From: Clostridium sp. UBA1056
Lineage (GTDB): Bacteria > Bacillota > Clostridia > Clostridiales > Clostridiaceae
Direction: 5' to 3'
NCBI GenBank assembly: GCA_002316385.1
Contig: DCDL01000037.1
Location: forward strand, 39,777-49,170
DNA: 9,394 bases
Every line of letters starts with the position of its first letter. The first letter of the stretch is position 1. Under the pieces are notes generated by a model that was given only the letters and a program-made list of their open reading frames with translations, was not told where the DNA came from and searched no databases. This document shows positions 1 to 7,457 of this stretch, piece after piece. The position numbers were made by a program, and so were the translations under genes.

Positions 1-69
1 ATATACTTCTCATCTTTGACTTATTATTTATTTTCAGATGCCTAAGTTATTTTATAGGGGGTAGGGGAA

Positions 70-633
70 ATGACTAATATATATTTTATAAGGCATTGTG
101 AGCCTGACTTTTCAATTCATGAGGATTTAATCAGACCATTGACGGATAAAGGGTTAAATGATAGTAAAAGAGTAGCAGAAGTGTTGAGAAACAGAGATAT
201 TCATGCTATTTACTCAAGTCCATATAAGCGTGCTGTAGATACAGTTAAGGTACTAGCCGACACATTAAACGTAGAAGTAGTAACTAAGGATGACCTAAGG
301 GAAAGGACTATTACGGATCAATGGATAGATGATTTTAATGGTTTTGTAAAATGTCAATGGGAAGATTTTGATTACAAGCTCTCTAAAGGAGAATGTCTTA
401 GACAAGTCCAAGAAAGAAATATAAAAGCATTAAAAGAGATATTAGATGAGAATAAAGACAAAAATGTAGTAATAGGAACTCATGGTACAGCTTTAAGCAC
501 TATATTAAACCATTATGATAAAAACTTTGGGTATAATGAATTTAATAGAATAAAGAGTGTTATGCCTTGGATTATTGTTATGGAATTTAATAATGAAGAT
601 TTTACAGGATTTAAGGAAATAGGCCTAGATTAA
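70..633 (+). CDS. Histidine phosphatase family protein (phosphoglycerate mutase-like)
   Basis: 187-residue cytoplasmic protein of the histidine phosphatase superfamily, which removes phosphate from small molecules or proteins through a phosphohistidine intermediate. Visible motifs: the N-terminal catalytic block RHCEP with Arg8 and His9; the second phosphate-pocket arginine in SSPYKRA (Arg54); an acidic residue in LRER (Glu78, the likely proton donor); and the late histidine in GTHGT (His138). Length is normal for single-domain members. There is no signal peptide or membrane segment. The family's usual RHG is RHC here. The ATG follows two G-runs (56-61 and 64-67), which serve as a close, somewhat unusual ribosome binding site. 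The substrate cannot be read from sequence: alpha-ribazole phosphatase, phosphoglycerate mutase and generic phosphatase are all possible labels. It is separated from sbcD by 107 bases, so there is no clear functional link. Confidence 0.88.
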   Translation: MTNIYFIRHCEPDFSIHEDLIRPLTDKGLNDSKRVAEVLRNRDIHAIYSSPYKRAVDTVKVLADTLNVEVVTKDDLRERTITDQWIDDFNGFVKCQWEDFDYKLSKGECLRQVQERNIKALKEILDENKDKNVVIGTHGTALSTILNHYDKNFGYNEFNRIKSVMPWIIVMEFNNEDFTGFKEIGLD

Positions 634-679
634 TTCAGAAAATAATTTAGCTGAAAAATAGGATAAAGTAAATTTGTTG

Positions 680-685
680 TATAAT
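680..685 (+). promoter_or_regulatory. Possible -10 box for sbcDC
   Basis: A perfect TATAAT lies 56 bases before the sbcD start, in the short AT-rich gap after the phosphatase gene. No good -35 hexamer sits 16-18 bases upstream (the sequence there is around AATAGG). In such AT-rich DNA the box could be chance. A weak inverted repeat (TTCAG at 634-638 with CTGAA at 651-655) lies just after the phosphatase stop and is too short to call a terminator. Confidence 0.35.
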
Positions 686-727
686 ATAAAAATTTATAAG
701 TTAAAAATTTAAAAGATAAATTGGCAA

Positions 728-743
728 GGGAGGAATAGATTTG
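728..743 (+). promoter_or_regulatory. Ribosome binding site deciding the TTG start of sbcD
   Basis: GGGAGGA at 728-734 lies six bases before TTG at 741. No competing ATG is in frame at this position, and the protein family begins with the same (M)RILHTGDWHLG block, so TTG is the start. Confidence 0.8.
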
Positions 744-1967
744 AGAATACTTCATACTGGTGATTGGCATCTAGGGAAAAATTTAGAAGGCCAAAGTAGA
801 ATGGACGAGCAAGAAGAGTTTTTAAAGGATTTTGTAAAAATAGTGGAAGAAAATAATATAGATTTAGTTATCATTGCAGGAGATGTCTATGATACAAGCA
901 ACCCACCAGCTAGAGCTGAAAAAATGTTTTATGATACATTAAAAAGGCTTTCTAGGAATGGAGAAAGGGTGACCCTTGTAATTTCAGGAAATCATGATAA
1001 TCCAGAGAGATTAGTAGCAGCAGGACCTTTAGCTATGGATCACGGAATAATCATGGTGGGAACTCCTAAAACTGTAGCTCAACCAGGAATTTATGGTAAG
1101 CATAAACTTGTTGAATCAGGGGAAGGATTTATTGAAATTGAAGTTAATGGAGAAAGAGCAGTTATATTAACAGTGCCATATCCAAGTGAAAAAAGACTAA
1201 ATGAAATATTATATAGTGGTATGGAAAGTGAAGAAGAAAAGTTAATATCTTATAGCGATAGAATACATGAATTGTTTCATTCATTAGAAAGTCATTATCG
1301 AAATGATACTATAAACTTAGTTGTATCACATCTATTTGCCATGGGTAGTGAGGAAAGTGGCTCAGAGAGAAGCATTCAGCTAGGTGGAAGCTACATAGTA
1401 AATGGAAGTTGTTTTCCAGAGTCAGCTCAATATATAGCTCTTGGCCATGTGCATAAACCTCAAATAGTACCTGGAACTAATAAGAGAGCACGGTATTCAG
1501 GCTCCCCTCTTCATTACAATAAAAAGGAAATTAGCTTTAAAAATAAATGTTTTATTGTAGATGTTAAGGCTGGGGAAGAAAGTGTCATAAATGAGGTAGA
1601 AATAAAGGTTTATAAACCTATTGAGGTTTGGAAATGTAATGGTGTAGAAGAAGCCATCTTAAGGTGCGAGGAAAATAAGGATAAAGATTGCTGGGTGTAT
1701 CTTGAAATTTCTACAGATAGATATATAAACGAAGATGAAATAAAGAAAATGAAGACATTAAAAAGAGATATTCTAGAAATAATGCCTAAGATTATAGGGG
1801 TTGAGGAAGAGGATGAAAGTGCTGTTAGTCTCTCAGAAAAATCCTTTGAAGAAATATTTAAGGATTTTTATAAGAGAGAAAGAGGTGTAGAAGCAGAGGA
1901 AGAAGTGGTTGACTTACTCATGTCTATAATTTCTGAAGAGGGAGGCGAAGATAATGAAACCAATTAG
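741..1967 (+). CDS. sbcD: Nuclease SbcD, Mre11-type subunit of the SbcCD complex
   Basis: 408-residue manganese-dependent nuclease that works with SbcC to cut hairpins, palindromes and protein-blocked double-strand DNA ends during replication and repair. The calcineurin-like phosphoesterase metal site is complete: GDWHLG (Asp8, His10), GDVYD (Asp48), GNHD (Asn84, His85), VSHL (His197) and GHVH (His236, His238). The C-terminal third (from about residue 285) is the capping and SbcC-binding region and ends in an acidic tail. It starts at TTG with a GGGAGGA ribosome binding site six bases upstream. Its last 14 bases overlap the start of sbcC, a typical sign of translational coupling between partners made in fixed ratio. 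Length and order match the usual bacterial sbcDC operon. Confidence 0.96.
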   Translation: MRILHTGDWHLGKNLEGQSRMDEQEEFLKDFVKIVEENNIDLVIIAGDVYDTSNPPARAEKMFYDTLKRLSRNGERVTLVISGNHDNPERLVAAGPLAMDHGIIMVGTPKTVAQPGIYGKHKLVESGEGFIEIEVNGERAVILTVPYPSEKRLNEILYSGMESEEEKLISYSDRIHELFHSLESHYRNDTINLVVSHLFAMGSEESGSERSIQLGGSYIVNGSCFPESAQYIALGHVHKPQIVPGTNKRARYSGSPLHYNKKEISFKNKCFIVDVKAGEESVINEVEIKVYKPIEVWKCNGVEEAILRCEENKDKDCWVYLEISTDRYINEDEIKKMKTLKRDILEIMPKIIGVEEEDESAVSLSEKSFEEIFKDFYKRERGVEAEEEVVDLLMSIISEEGGEDNETN

Positions 1968-4900
1968 CCTTAAAATTAAAGGATTAAATAGCTTTAATGA
2001 GGAGCAATTTATAGATTTTGAAAAGCTTACGGAGCAAGGATTTTTTGGTATATTTGGACCTACTGGTAGCGGAAAGTCCACAGTATTAGATGGAATAACT
2101 TTAGCCTTATATGGAGAAGTATCAAGAAAAAGCTCAAATTTTATAAATACTAATTGTGATAGTCTAGCTTTAAGCTATACCTTTCAAATTTCAGGAGTAG
2201 AGCCTAAGAGATATGTTGTAGATAGAGAGTTTAAGAGAGACAAGAAGACAGGTAATCCTGTATCAGGAAAATGTAAGATAGTAGATATAACATTAGAGGA
2301 GCCCATAATTTTAGCAGATAAAGTAAAGGAAGTAACTACAGCTTGTAGAGAGATTATAGGATTAAGTTTAGATGATTTTACTAGAACTGTGGTTTTACCA
2401 CAAGGAAAGTTTAGTGAGTTCCTAAAGCTAGAGGGTAGAGCTAGAAGAGATATGCTAGAGAGATTATTTAACTTGCAAAAGTATGGAGATAATCTTTCAA
2501 GTAAGCTTAAGGCTGAGATAACTAAGGAAGAGAATGAGTATAGAGAATTATCTGGTGAGCTTAAAGGCTATGAAAATATAAATGAAGAAGGTTTAAAAGA
2601 AAAAGAGGAAGAATTAAAAGCTTCAGAACAGAAATTAGTAATAGCTACTGAGGAGTTTAAAAGGCTAGAAGAAGATTTCAAGGAGAAAGAAGACCTTTGG
2701 AAATTGACTTTAGACATAAAAGCCTATGAGGAAAAGAAAGAAATTCTTATGGGAAAGGTGCAGGAAATAGAAGACTATAAGGAAAAAGTTAGAATAGGTG
2801 AAGGGGCGGCTAGAGTTTTACCTTATATACAAAGTTATGAAGCTACTATAAGAGATTTAAAAGCTTCAAAAGAAAAAGAAAGTATTCTAAAGCTTAAATA
2901 CAAAAAGTTAAAGATAGAAAAAGATGAATTGGAAAGCGAGTGGAATCTTTGGAGAAAAAGAAAAGATAATGAATTGCCTGATTTGAAAGTAAAGGAAGAA
3001 AAGATTAAGGATGCCCTAGTAGAAAAGAAAAAATTAGAAGGTTTAAATAAGGATATTAATACATTAAAAGAAAATATCAGAACTTTACAGGAACAGGAGC
3101 ATAAAAAGCAAGGAGAAATAAATGTTCTAGATGAAAGAATTGATAAGGGTGGAAATGTTATAAAAGAAACAGAGGAAAAATTTGAAGCCCTAAAGGTAGA
3201 TAGTGAATTAAAAGAAAAAGTTCAAAATGGAATCAGACTTAATGAAAGATATGAGGACTTGAAAAATTTAGTAAATAAAGATAAGCTAACTTTGACAAAG
3301 TTAGGAAAATTTATAGAAGAAGGCCATGTAAAAGAAGGATTAATAAAAGAAGAACTCAATAAGAAAGAAGTATTGCTTAAGGAAAAGGAAGATGAGTTAG
3401 AAAGATTAGTTAATACTTGTCCAGGAGAATCAACAGATTTATTGATTCTTCAAAGAAGACTATCCGAGGAACAAGAAAAATCTAGAAGATATAGTATTGC
3501 AACTGAAGATATTAAAAATTCAGAAGAAATCATAGAGAGCTTAAAAGAAGCAGTAATTAAGTATCAGGAAAGCAAGAATGGTATAGATAAAGCTATTAAA
3601 AAATTAAAGAATGAAATATTAGATTTACAAGTAGAGAGCTTAGCAAATAAGCTTAGAGAAAATTTAAAAAATGAAGAGCCTTGTCCTGTTTGCGGTTCCC
3701 TAGATCATCATGTGAAGAACATAAAGCAGGTAGAAAATATAGATTTAAATGAATTAAATGAAAAATTAGAGCAGTTAGAAAATCAGATTAAAGAGATAGA
3801 AGGTAATATTACTAGAGATAATACAAAAATTTTAAGCTTAGGAGAAAATATAAAGTCTAGAACATTAGAAATAAAGGCTTTGGGTGATGATTTTAAAGTT
3901 GAGAATTTAGCAATATTAGAAGATAAGTTTAAAGTGCTAGACAAAGAACTAGCAAAGTTTAACAAAGATAAGGAAACTCTAGATAATTTTATAAAGGCTT
4001 TAAAAGAGGAAAAGCTATCCTTAGAAGGTAGAGTAAATACTATAAAATCTGTTGTAGAAGAAAATGAAAAGCGATATAAAGAGGTAGATTTAGAGTACAA
4101 TAAAAATATTTTATCTTATAGTACTCTAGAATCAGATATAAAGGTTATAAAAGATTCTATTAATGTAGAAAATTTTCAAGAGAAAAATGAAGAAATATTG
4201 AGAATTGAAAAAGAGAGAGATGATCTAGAAAAGAACATAAAGAAGTATAGAAAAGCACTAGAGGGTTTAATAAATAATAAGGAATCCTTGCAGATAAATA
4301 TAAATGCACTAAGGGAAAATTTAGCTAAAGAAAGGTCATCCCTTATAGAAAAAGAAAAGAATGCCGAAGAAAAGAAACTTCAAATAAAAGCGAAGATAGG
4401 TGAAGTGGATAACCTAAATGATTTACTAATTAAGCTTCAGAAAGAAATAAAAACAATAGAGGATTCCTTTAATAGCTATGAAAAGAAAAAGGAGCTTATG
4501 GAGGAAGAGTTTAAAAATTGTAATGAAGCCTTAATAGATATCATAAGTAAAGTTAGAGAATTAGATAAACGAGAAGTTGAAGAGAAGAACTATTTAGAAG
4601 CTGTCTTAAAGAAGGAAAGCTTTGAAAGTTACGATCAGGTTAAGGAGAGTATAATATCTAAGGAACAAACTGAAAATTTAAAGAAAATTATAGAGGAATA
4701 TAATAATAGTGTATATAAGGTTAATGGAGCTATTGAAAGTTTACTTATGAAGATAAATGGAAGAGAGGTAACTAAAGAAGCTTGGCAGCAGATTCAAGAA
4801 GAAAAAGCTATAAAGGAAGAAGAAATAAAAGCTTTAAATGAAGTAAAAATAAAGGATTCAGAAGAAGTTAACTATATAAGGAAAAAACTTATAGAATTAA

Positions 4901-5448
4901 AGGAATTATTAGATAAGAAGGAAAAGTTGGATCATAAATTAGCACTTCTTGATGATTTAGAAAAACTATTTAAGGGTAAAAAGTTTGTAGAATTTGTAGC
5001 TGCTACTAGACTTAAGTATGTATCTATGGAAGCTTCTAAAAGGCTTAAGGAAATTACAAGTGGAACCTATGGATTAGAGGTGGATGAAAATGGTAAATTT
5101 ATAATACGAGATTATAAAAATGGAGGTGCTGGAAGAGATGCCTCTACTCTATCTGGTGGAGAAACCTTCTTAACATCGCTATCATTAGCATTGGCGTTAT
5201 CTTCAGAAATTCAGCTTAAGGGAGCAGCTCCTCTTGAATTATTTTTCTTAGATGAGGGATTTGGAACCCTAGACGACAATCTATTAGAGGTGGTTATGAG
5301 TTCTCTGGAAAGAGTCCATAATGATAAGCTTAAAGTAGGTATAATAAGCCATGTAGAGACCATAAAAAATAGAGTTCCAGTAAAATTAGTTCTTACTCCA
5401 GCTGAATCAGGAAGAGGAGGAAGTAAGGTTAGGATTGAAAGAAGTTAA
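1954..5448 (+). CDS. sbcC: SbcC, Rad50-type SMC ATPase subunit of SbcCD
   Basis: 1164-residue ATPase that clamps DNA ends and controls the SbcD nuclease. The N-terminal ATPase lobe carries Walker A GPTGSGKST (residues 35-43) and a Q-loop region around LPQGKFSEF. Two long, Lys/Glu-rich coiled coils run from about 180 to 1000. They are joined by the zinc hook CPVC (Cys577, Cys580), through which two SbcC molecules dimerise. The C-terminal lobe has the ABC signature LSGGE (Leu1066-Glu1070), Walker B ending FFLDEGFG (Asp1100, Glu1101), and the switch histidine in ISHV (His1133). All catalytic elements are intact and there is no frameshift. The ATG follows GGGAGG (1940-1945) inside the end of sbcD, giving a 14-base overlap and coupled translation. 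No clear terminator follows; a new promoter begins at the stop codon. Confidence 0.97.
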   Translation: MKPISLKIKGLNSFNEEQFIDFEKLTEQGFFGIFGPTGSGKSTVLDGITLALYGEVSRKSSNFINTNCDSLALSYTFQISGVEPKRYVVDREFKRDKKTGNPVSGKCKIVDITLEEPIILADKVKEVTTACREIIGLSLDDFTRTVVLPQGKFSEFLKLEGRARRDMLERLFNLQKYGDNLSSKLKAEITKEENEYRELSGELKGYENINEEGLKEKEEELKASEQKLVIATEEFKRLEEDFKEKEDLWKLTLDIKAYEEKKEILMGKVQEIEDYKEKVRIGEGAARVLPYIQSYEATIRDLKASKEKESILKLKYKKLKIEKDELESEWNLWRKRKDNELPDLKVKEEKIKDALVEKKKLEGLNKDINTLKENIRTLQEQEHKKQGEINVLDERIDKGGNVIKETEEKFEALKVDSELKEKVQNGIRLNERYEDLKNLVNKDKLTLTKLGKFIEEGHVKEGLIKEELNKKEVLLKEKEDELERLVNTCPGESTDLLILQRRLSEEQEKSRRYSIATEDIKNSEEIIESLKEAVIKYQESKNGIDKAIKKLKNEILDLQVESLANKLRENLKNEEPCPVCGSLDHHVKNIKQVENIDLNELNEKLEQLENQIKEIEGNITRDNTKILSLGENIKSRTLEIKALGDDFKVENLAILEDKFKVLDKELAKFNKDKETLDNFIKALKEEKLSLEGRVNTIKSVVEENEKRYKEVDLEYNKNILSYSTLESDIKVIKDSINVENFQEKNEEILRIEKERDDLEKNIKKYRKALEGLINNKESLQININALRENLAKERSSLIEKEKNAEEKKLQIKAKIGEVDNLNDLLIKLQKEIKTIEDSFNSYEKKKELMEEEFKNCNEALIDIISKVRELDKREVEEKNYLEAVLKKESFESYDQVKESIISKEQTENLKKIIEEYNNSVYKVNGAIESLLMKINGREVTKEAWQQIQEEKAIKEEEIKALNEVKIKDSEEVNYIRKKLIELKELLDKKEKLDHKLALLDDLEKLFKGKKFVEFVAATRLKYVSMEASKRLKEITSGTYGLEVDENGKFIIRDYKNGGAGRDASTLSGGETFLTSLSLALALSSEIQLKGAAPLELFFLDEGFGTLDDNLLEVVMSSLERVHNDKLKVGIISHVETIKNRVPVKLVLTPAESGRGGSKVRIERS

Positions 5449-5476
5449 TTGCAACAGTTATTTTTAATGTTATAAT
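5449..5476 (+). promoter_or_regulatory. Extended -10 promoter for the hypothetical gene at 5600
   Basis: TTGCAA (5449-5454) and a perfect TATAAT (5471-5476) are separated by 16 bases. TG stands one base before the -10 (TGT-TATAAT), which makes an extended -10. The -35 begins on the base after the sbcC stop. Transcription would start near 5483 and give a leader of about 117 bases. That leader holds a small stem (AAGAC 5508-5512 with GTCTT 5518-5522) followed by only a short T-run; it is too weak to call a terminator. Confidence 0.6.
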
Positions 5477-5599
5477 AGATTATTGGCATTAAGAGAGCTG
5501 TAAATGTAAGACAAAAAGTCTTTAAATTAAAAGTAGTAATAATTTATTAAGCAAAAACTCTATATATGGCAAAATAAATATGTAAAGTGAGAAAAGTAT

Positions 5600-6013
5600 A
5601 TGAGATATGAAAGATTAGAAAAGCAGATAAATAGACTAGATAGTGATATTGACTCTATGGGAGTGGCTAAGAAGTATTTATCAAATATTGGTGAAATTAA
5701 TGATGTAATTAAAGAATTAAACGAGAAAAGAATAGGACTTGCTAATGAGCTATATTTTGAAGATCATTCATCATATGCACAATGCTGCATAGAGATAAGT
5801 AATGTAATTGATAGACCTCTTGGTCAAGAGGGGCAAGCTGAATTACTTGAAACTATAAAAGAAATCTTCGGAAGAAAATCTCCAAATGTAAGTAAAAAGA
5901 GTTATGGACTTAACGCTTGGCTTAAAGAACTTGACATAGAGTACAAGTGGATTGAAAAAGAAAATGAAGATTGGGCTACCTTAATAATAAGTGGATTTGG
6001 ACTACATGAATAA
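5600..6013 (+). CDS. Hypothetical protein, helical N-terminus
   Basis: 137-residue protein that I do not recognise. Residues 1-55 are charged and heptad-like (RLEKQINRLDSDIDS, then NDVIKELNEKRIGLANEL) and should form a helical hairpin or short coiled coil. The rest is mixed, with CC at about 62-63, an Ile/Leu/Glu-rich helix (ELLETIKEIFGR) and a Trp-containing C-terminal part ending WATLIISGFGLHE, which suggests a small folded domain. There is no signal peptide or membrane span. The Shine-Dalgarno is poor (GTGAG upstream of ATG), so expression may be low; the next in-frame ATG (residue 20) has no better site. It is bracketed by its own promoter at 5449-5476 and a strong stem-loop at 6073-6116, so it is probably a single-gene transcript unrelated to sbcDC. 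Base use matches its neighbours. Confidence 0.75.
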   Translation: MRYERLEKQINRLDSDIDSMGVAKKYLSNIGEINDVIKELNEKRIGLANELYFEDHSSYAQCCIEISNVIDRPLGQEGQAELLETIKEIFGRKSPNVSKKSYGLNAWLKELDIEYKWIEKENEDWATLIISGFGLHE

Positions 6014-6072
6014 AGTTTCAAATTTGATGATAGATATAAAGGTCTATCCTATAATGGACTAAACCTCAAATT

Positions 6073-6116
6073 AATGCTCAGCTTATACTTTAATACAAGT
6101 GTAAGCTGAGCATTTT
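6073..6116 (+). terminator. Stem-loop terminator after the 5600-6013 gene
   Basis: An 18-base arm (6073-6090) pairs with 6097-6114 around the six-base loop TAATAC. All pairs are Watson-Crick except one U-G. The core is GCTCAGCTTA with TAAGCTGAGC. The T-run is short (TTTT, 6113-6116, then ATAAATATT), so termination may be only partial, but the stem is by far the strongest between 5449 and 6784. Confidence 0.75.
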
Positions 6117-6147
6117 ATAAATATTAGTAACTTGTAAAGGTAATAAG

Positions 6148-6351
6148 TTGCTTAAAATTATAGAAAAATATTGTGGGGTATTAATGACATTTAAGGATTC
6201 AAGTTGGTTAATGTCTATAGTTGTTGCTGCACAACCTCACTTTAGAAATCAACCGGAAGATATGGTATTTACAGAGGAATTCTTTATTCGTGCTACCAAA
6301 ATAGCTGTTTACACTCTATTAGGTTTAGATAAGAACTCCACATATGTATGA
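6148..6351 (+). CDS. Small hypothetical protein, possibly a frameshifted remnant
   Basis: 67-residue reading frame that I do not recognise. It opens with TTG behind AAAGG (6136-6140, seven bases before the start). An ATG at 6184 behind GGGG would give a 55-residue version starting MTFKDSSWL. The body is helical and hydrophobic (SWLMSIVVAAQPHF, then EEFFIRATKIAVYTLLGL). It ends abruptly at STYV-stop. Moving one base forward near 6340 opens a continuation through an ATG at 6344 that reads MYDVRTLLTALNTAYR and stops at 6392-6394. This is protein-like, so the C-terminus may have been cut off by a single-base change. It lies just after the strong terminator, with no clear promoter. Alternatives: a genuine micro-protein, or the decayed tail of a mobile-element gene. 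Confidence 0.42.
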   Translation: MLKIIEKYCGVLMTFKDSSWLMSIVVAAQPHFRNQPEDMVFTEEFFIRATKIAVYTLLGLDKNSTYV

Positions 6352-6493
6352 TGTTCGTACTCTATTAACAGCATTAAATACTGCATATAGATAATAGATT
6401 ATTAAAGGTTAATTGAGATTCACATATAGTTACTAAAAGTCATTCCTTTGAATATATATGTATAGATGACTTAGATTTGAAGGAGGAGATAAA

Positions 6494-6784
6494 ATGGAAG
6501 GTAAATATTATATTTCGATGCAAACTCCTATGGGATTAGAAAAAGGAATAATAGAATTTATAGTAAACAGAGATAGGCTTAGTGGAAGGTTAATAGCTAA
6601 AGGTGTAACTAGTACTTTCTATGGAGGAACCGTAAACGGTAATGAATTTGAGTTCTCAGGAGAATTTAAAAAATTGATAATGAAAATAGCTTATACTGCT
6701 AAGGGAAAAATTGAGGGTAATAATTTAACTGCAATAGTATATTCAAAGTTTGGAAACTTTACAGTTAGAGGTATAAGAGCTTAG
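6494..6784 (+). CDS. Small glycine-punctuated, probably all-beta protein of unknown function
   Basis: 96-residue protein with an excellent ribosome binding site (AGGAGGAG, 6481-6488, five bases before ATG). It alternates short beta-like strands with glycine turns: MQTPMGLEKG (9-18), LSGRL (29-33), FYGGTVNGNEFEFSG (42-56), AKGKIEGNNL (69-78) and FGNFTVRGIRA (86-96). The pattern of TPMG near the start, then repeated strand-G-strand units and a final GxRA, resembles small beta-barrel or beta-sandwich stand-alone domains seen in clostridia, sometimes next to or fused to oxidoreductases. This likeness is from memory of the pattern only. There is no signal peptide, cysteine or catalytic motif. It lies 142 bases after the previous frame with no confident promoter. 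No clear terminator separates it from the glnS promoter. Confidence 0.75.
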   Translation: MEGKYYISMQTPMGLEKGIIEFIVNRDRLSGRLIAKGVTSTFYGGTVNGNEFEFSGEFKKLIMKIAYTAKGKIEGNNLTAIVYSKFGNFTVRGIRA

Positions 6785-6864
6785 GTATAACATTAAATAG
6801 TTATAATAGAATACAATTAAATTCAAATAAATTTTAGTTTAATCTGTATTTTAAAAATTTTCTA

Positions 6865-6893
6865 TTGACGAAATAAATATATTTGTATATTAT
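6865..6893 (+). promoter_or_regulatory. Vegetative promoter of the glnS T-box transcript
   Basis: TTGACG (6865-6870) and TATTAT (6888-6893) are separated by exactly 17 bases, each one mismatch from the sigma-A consensus. The expected start is near 6900, just before the T-box fold. The stretch 6785-6864 before it is plain AT-rich DNA in which I see nothing else. Confidence 0.82.
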
Positions 6894-6899
6894 AGATAA

Positions 6900-7262
6900 T
6901 AATATTAATAATAGCTGTGATGAGAAAAGTAGATATTTAATTTCTTTTACAGAGAGCTCCGTATGCTGAAAAGGAGTAAAGAAGTATTTATCGAAACAAG
7001 CCTCTGAGCTTCATATGGATTCTTTAAAGAGCAATATAGAAATTTTAAGATACGTTATCAATGAGTTAATGTAGTTTAATTTCTAGATTTTTAAAGATGA
7101 TGCTATGACGTAGGTCTACGTTACAGGACTAGAGTATAAGTATTATGAAATACCGTACTTGATGAGATTGATATGGTGACATATCTATGAATTTAGGTGG
7201 CAACGCGAAGATATAACTCTCGCCCTAAGGACTATAAAACAAGTCCTAGGGCGGGAGTTTTT
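6900..7262 (+). promoter_or_regulatory. T-box riboswitch (tRNA-Gln sensing) controlling glnS
   Basis: The leader RNA reads the charging state of tRNA-Gln and lets transcription proceed when uncharged tRNA builds up. Stem I has its base pairing AGCT (6913-6916) with AGCT (7007-7010), a GA-rich motif (GATGAGAAAAGTAG), the AGAGAG bulge (6951-6956) and an apical stem CTCC/GGAG (6957-6960 with 6973-6976). The specifier loop GAAACAAG puts CAA, a Gln codon, at 6997-6999, followed by the typical CCTCTGAGC. Small stems follow (7106-7123, 7140-7153, 7170-7185). The T-box itself (TTAGG-TGGC-AACGCG, 7193-7207) departs from the usual AGGGTGGNACCGCG but keeps TGGN. Its UGGC (7198-7201) can pair with GCCA, matching a tRNA with G73 such as tRNA-Gln. 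Antiterminator: TTAGG and GCG pair with CGC and CCTAA in the 5' arm of the terminator, so the two folds exclude each other. Confidence 0.93.
7216..7262 (+). terminator. Intrinsic terminator of the glnS T-box
   Basis: The 5' arm at 7216-7232 pairs with 7243-7258 around the loop TATAAAACAA. The core is CGCCC with GGGCG; there is one bulged A and one U-G pair. It is followed by TTTTT (7258-7262). Its 5' arm also supplies the 3' side of the antiterminator, so it forms when tRNA-Gln is charged. Confidence 0.93.
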
Positions 7263-7302
7263 AAGTTTTACTCTAAATCTTTGATTTAGCTAAGTAAAAC
7301 TT
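7263..7302 (+). repeat. Module A hairpin, copy 1
   Basis: AAGTTTTACT (7263-7272) pairs perfectly with AGTAAAACTT (7293-7302). Inside, CTAAATC pairs with GATTTAG around a TTT loop, with a three-base CTA bulge on the 3' side. It starts on the base after the T-run of the T-box terminator. Confidence 0.8.
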
Positions 7303-7368
7303 ACTCCTTGGAACGCATGTGAGAAGGAGTTTCCTTACGAGCAAAGCGAGAAAGTTGCTTTAGCAACA

Positions 7369-7398
7369 TCACTCTAAATCTTTGATTTAGCTAAGTGA
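7369..7398 (+). repeat. Module A hairpin, copy 2
   Basis: It has the same CTAAATC-TTT-GATTTAG core and CTA bulge as copy 1, 101 bases downstream. The outer stem is TCACT (7369-7373) with AGTGA (7394-7398). Relative to copy 1 (TTACT with AGTAA), one T-A pair has become C-G, a change on both arms that keeps the pairing. Confidence 0.8.
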
Positions 7399-7457
7399 AA
7401 CTTAAGTGAGAATCTAAATCTATGATTTAGTCATGTGAACTTACTCATTTGAGCGAA

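Noticed and set aside
16..21. TTGACT as a -35 box for the phosphatase gene
   Set aside because: No -10-like hexamer lies 16-18 bases downstream (the sequence there is around TGCCTA). TATTAT at 22-27 would need a -35 beyond the left edge, so no promoter can be supported.
3783..4100. Reverse-strand open frame of 105 codons inside sbcC
   Set aside because: It lies wholly within the coiled-coil part of sbcC. Its Ser/Leu/Phe-rich translation is what antisense of Lys/Glu/Asp codons gives, and it has no ribosome binding site or family likeness.
6413..6466. Promoter for the 6494 gene (TTGAGA at 6413, TATAGA at 6461), or a sporulation-sigma type CATA motif
   Set aside because: Spacings do not fit sigma-A, and the CATA-like strings at 6383-6388 and 6423-6429 do not complete a sigma-E or sigma-K consensus with a matching upstream box.
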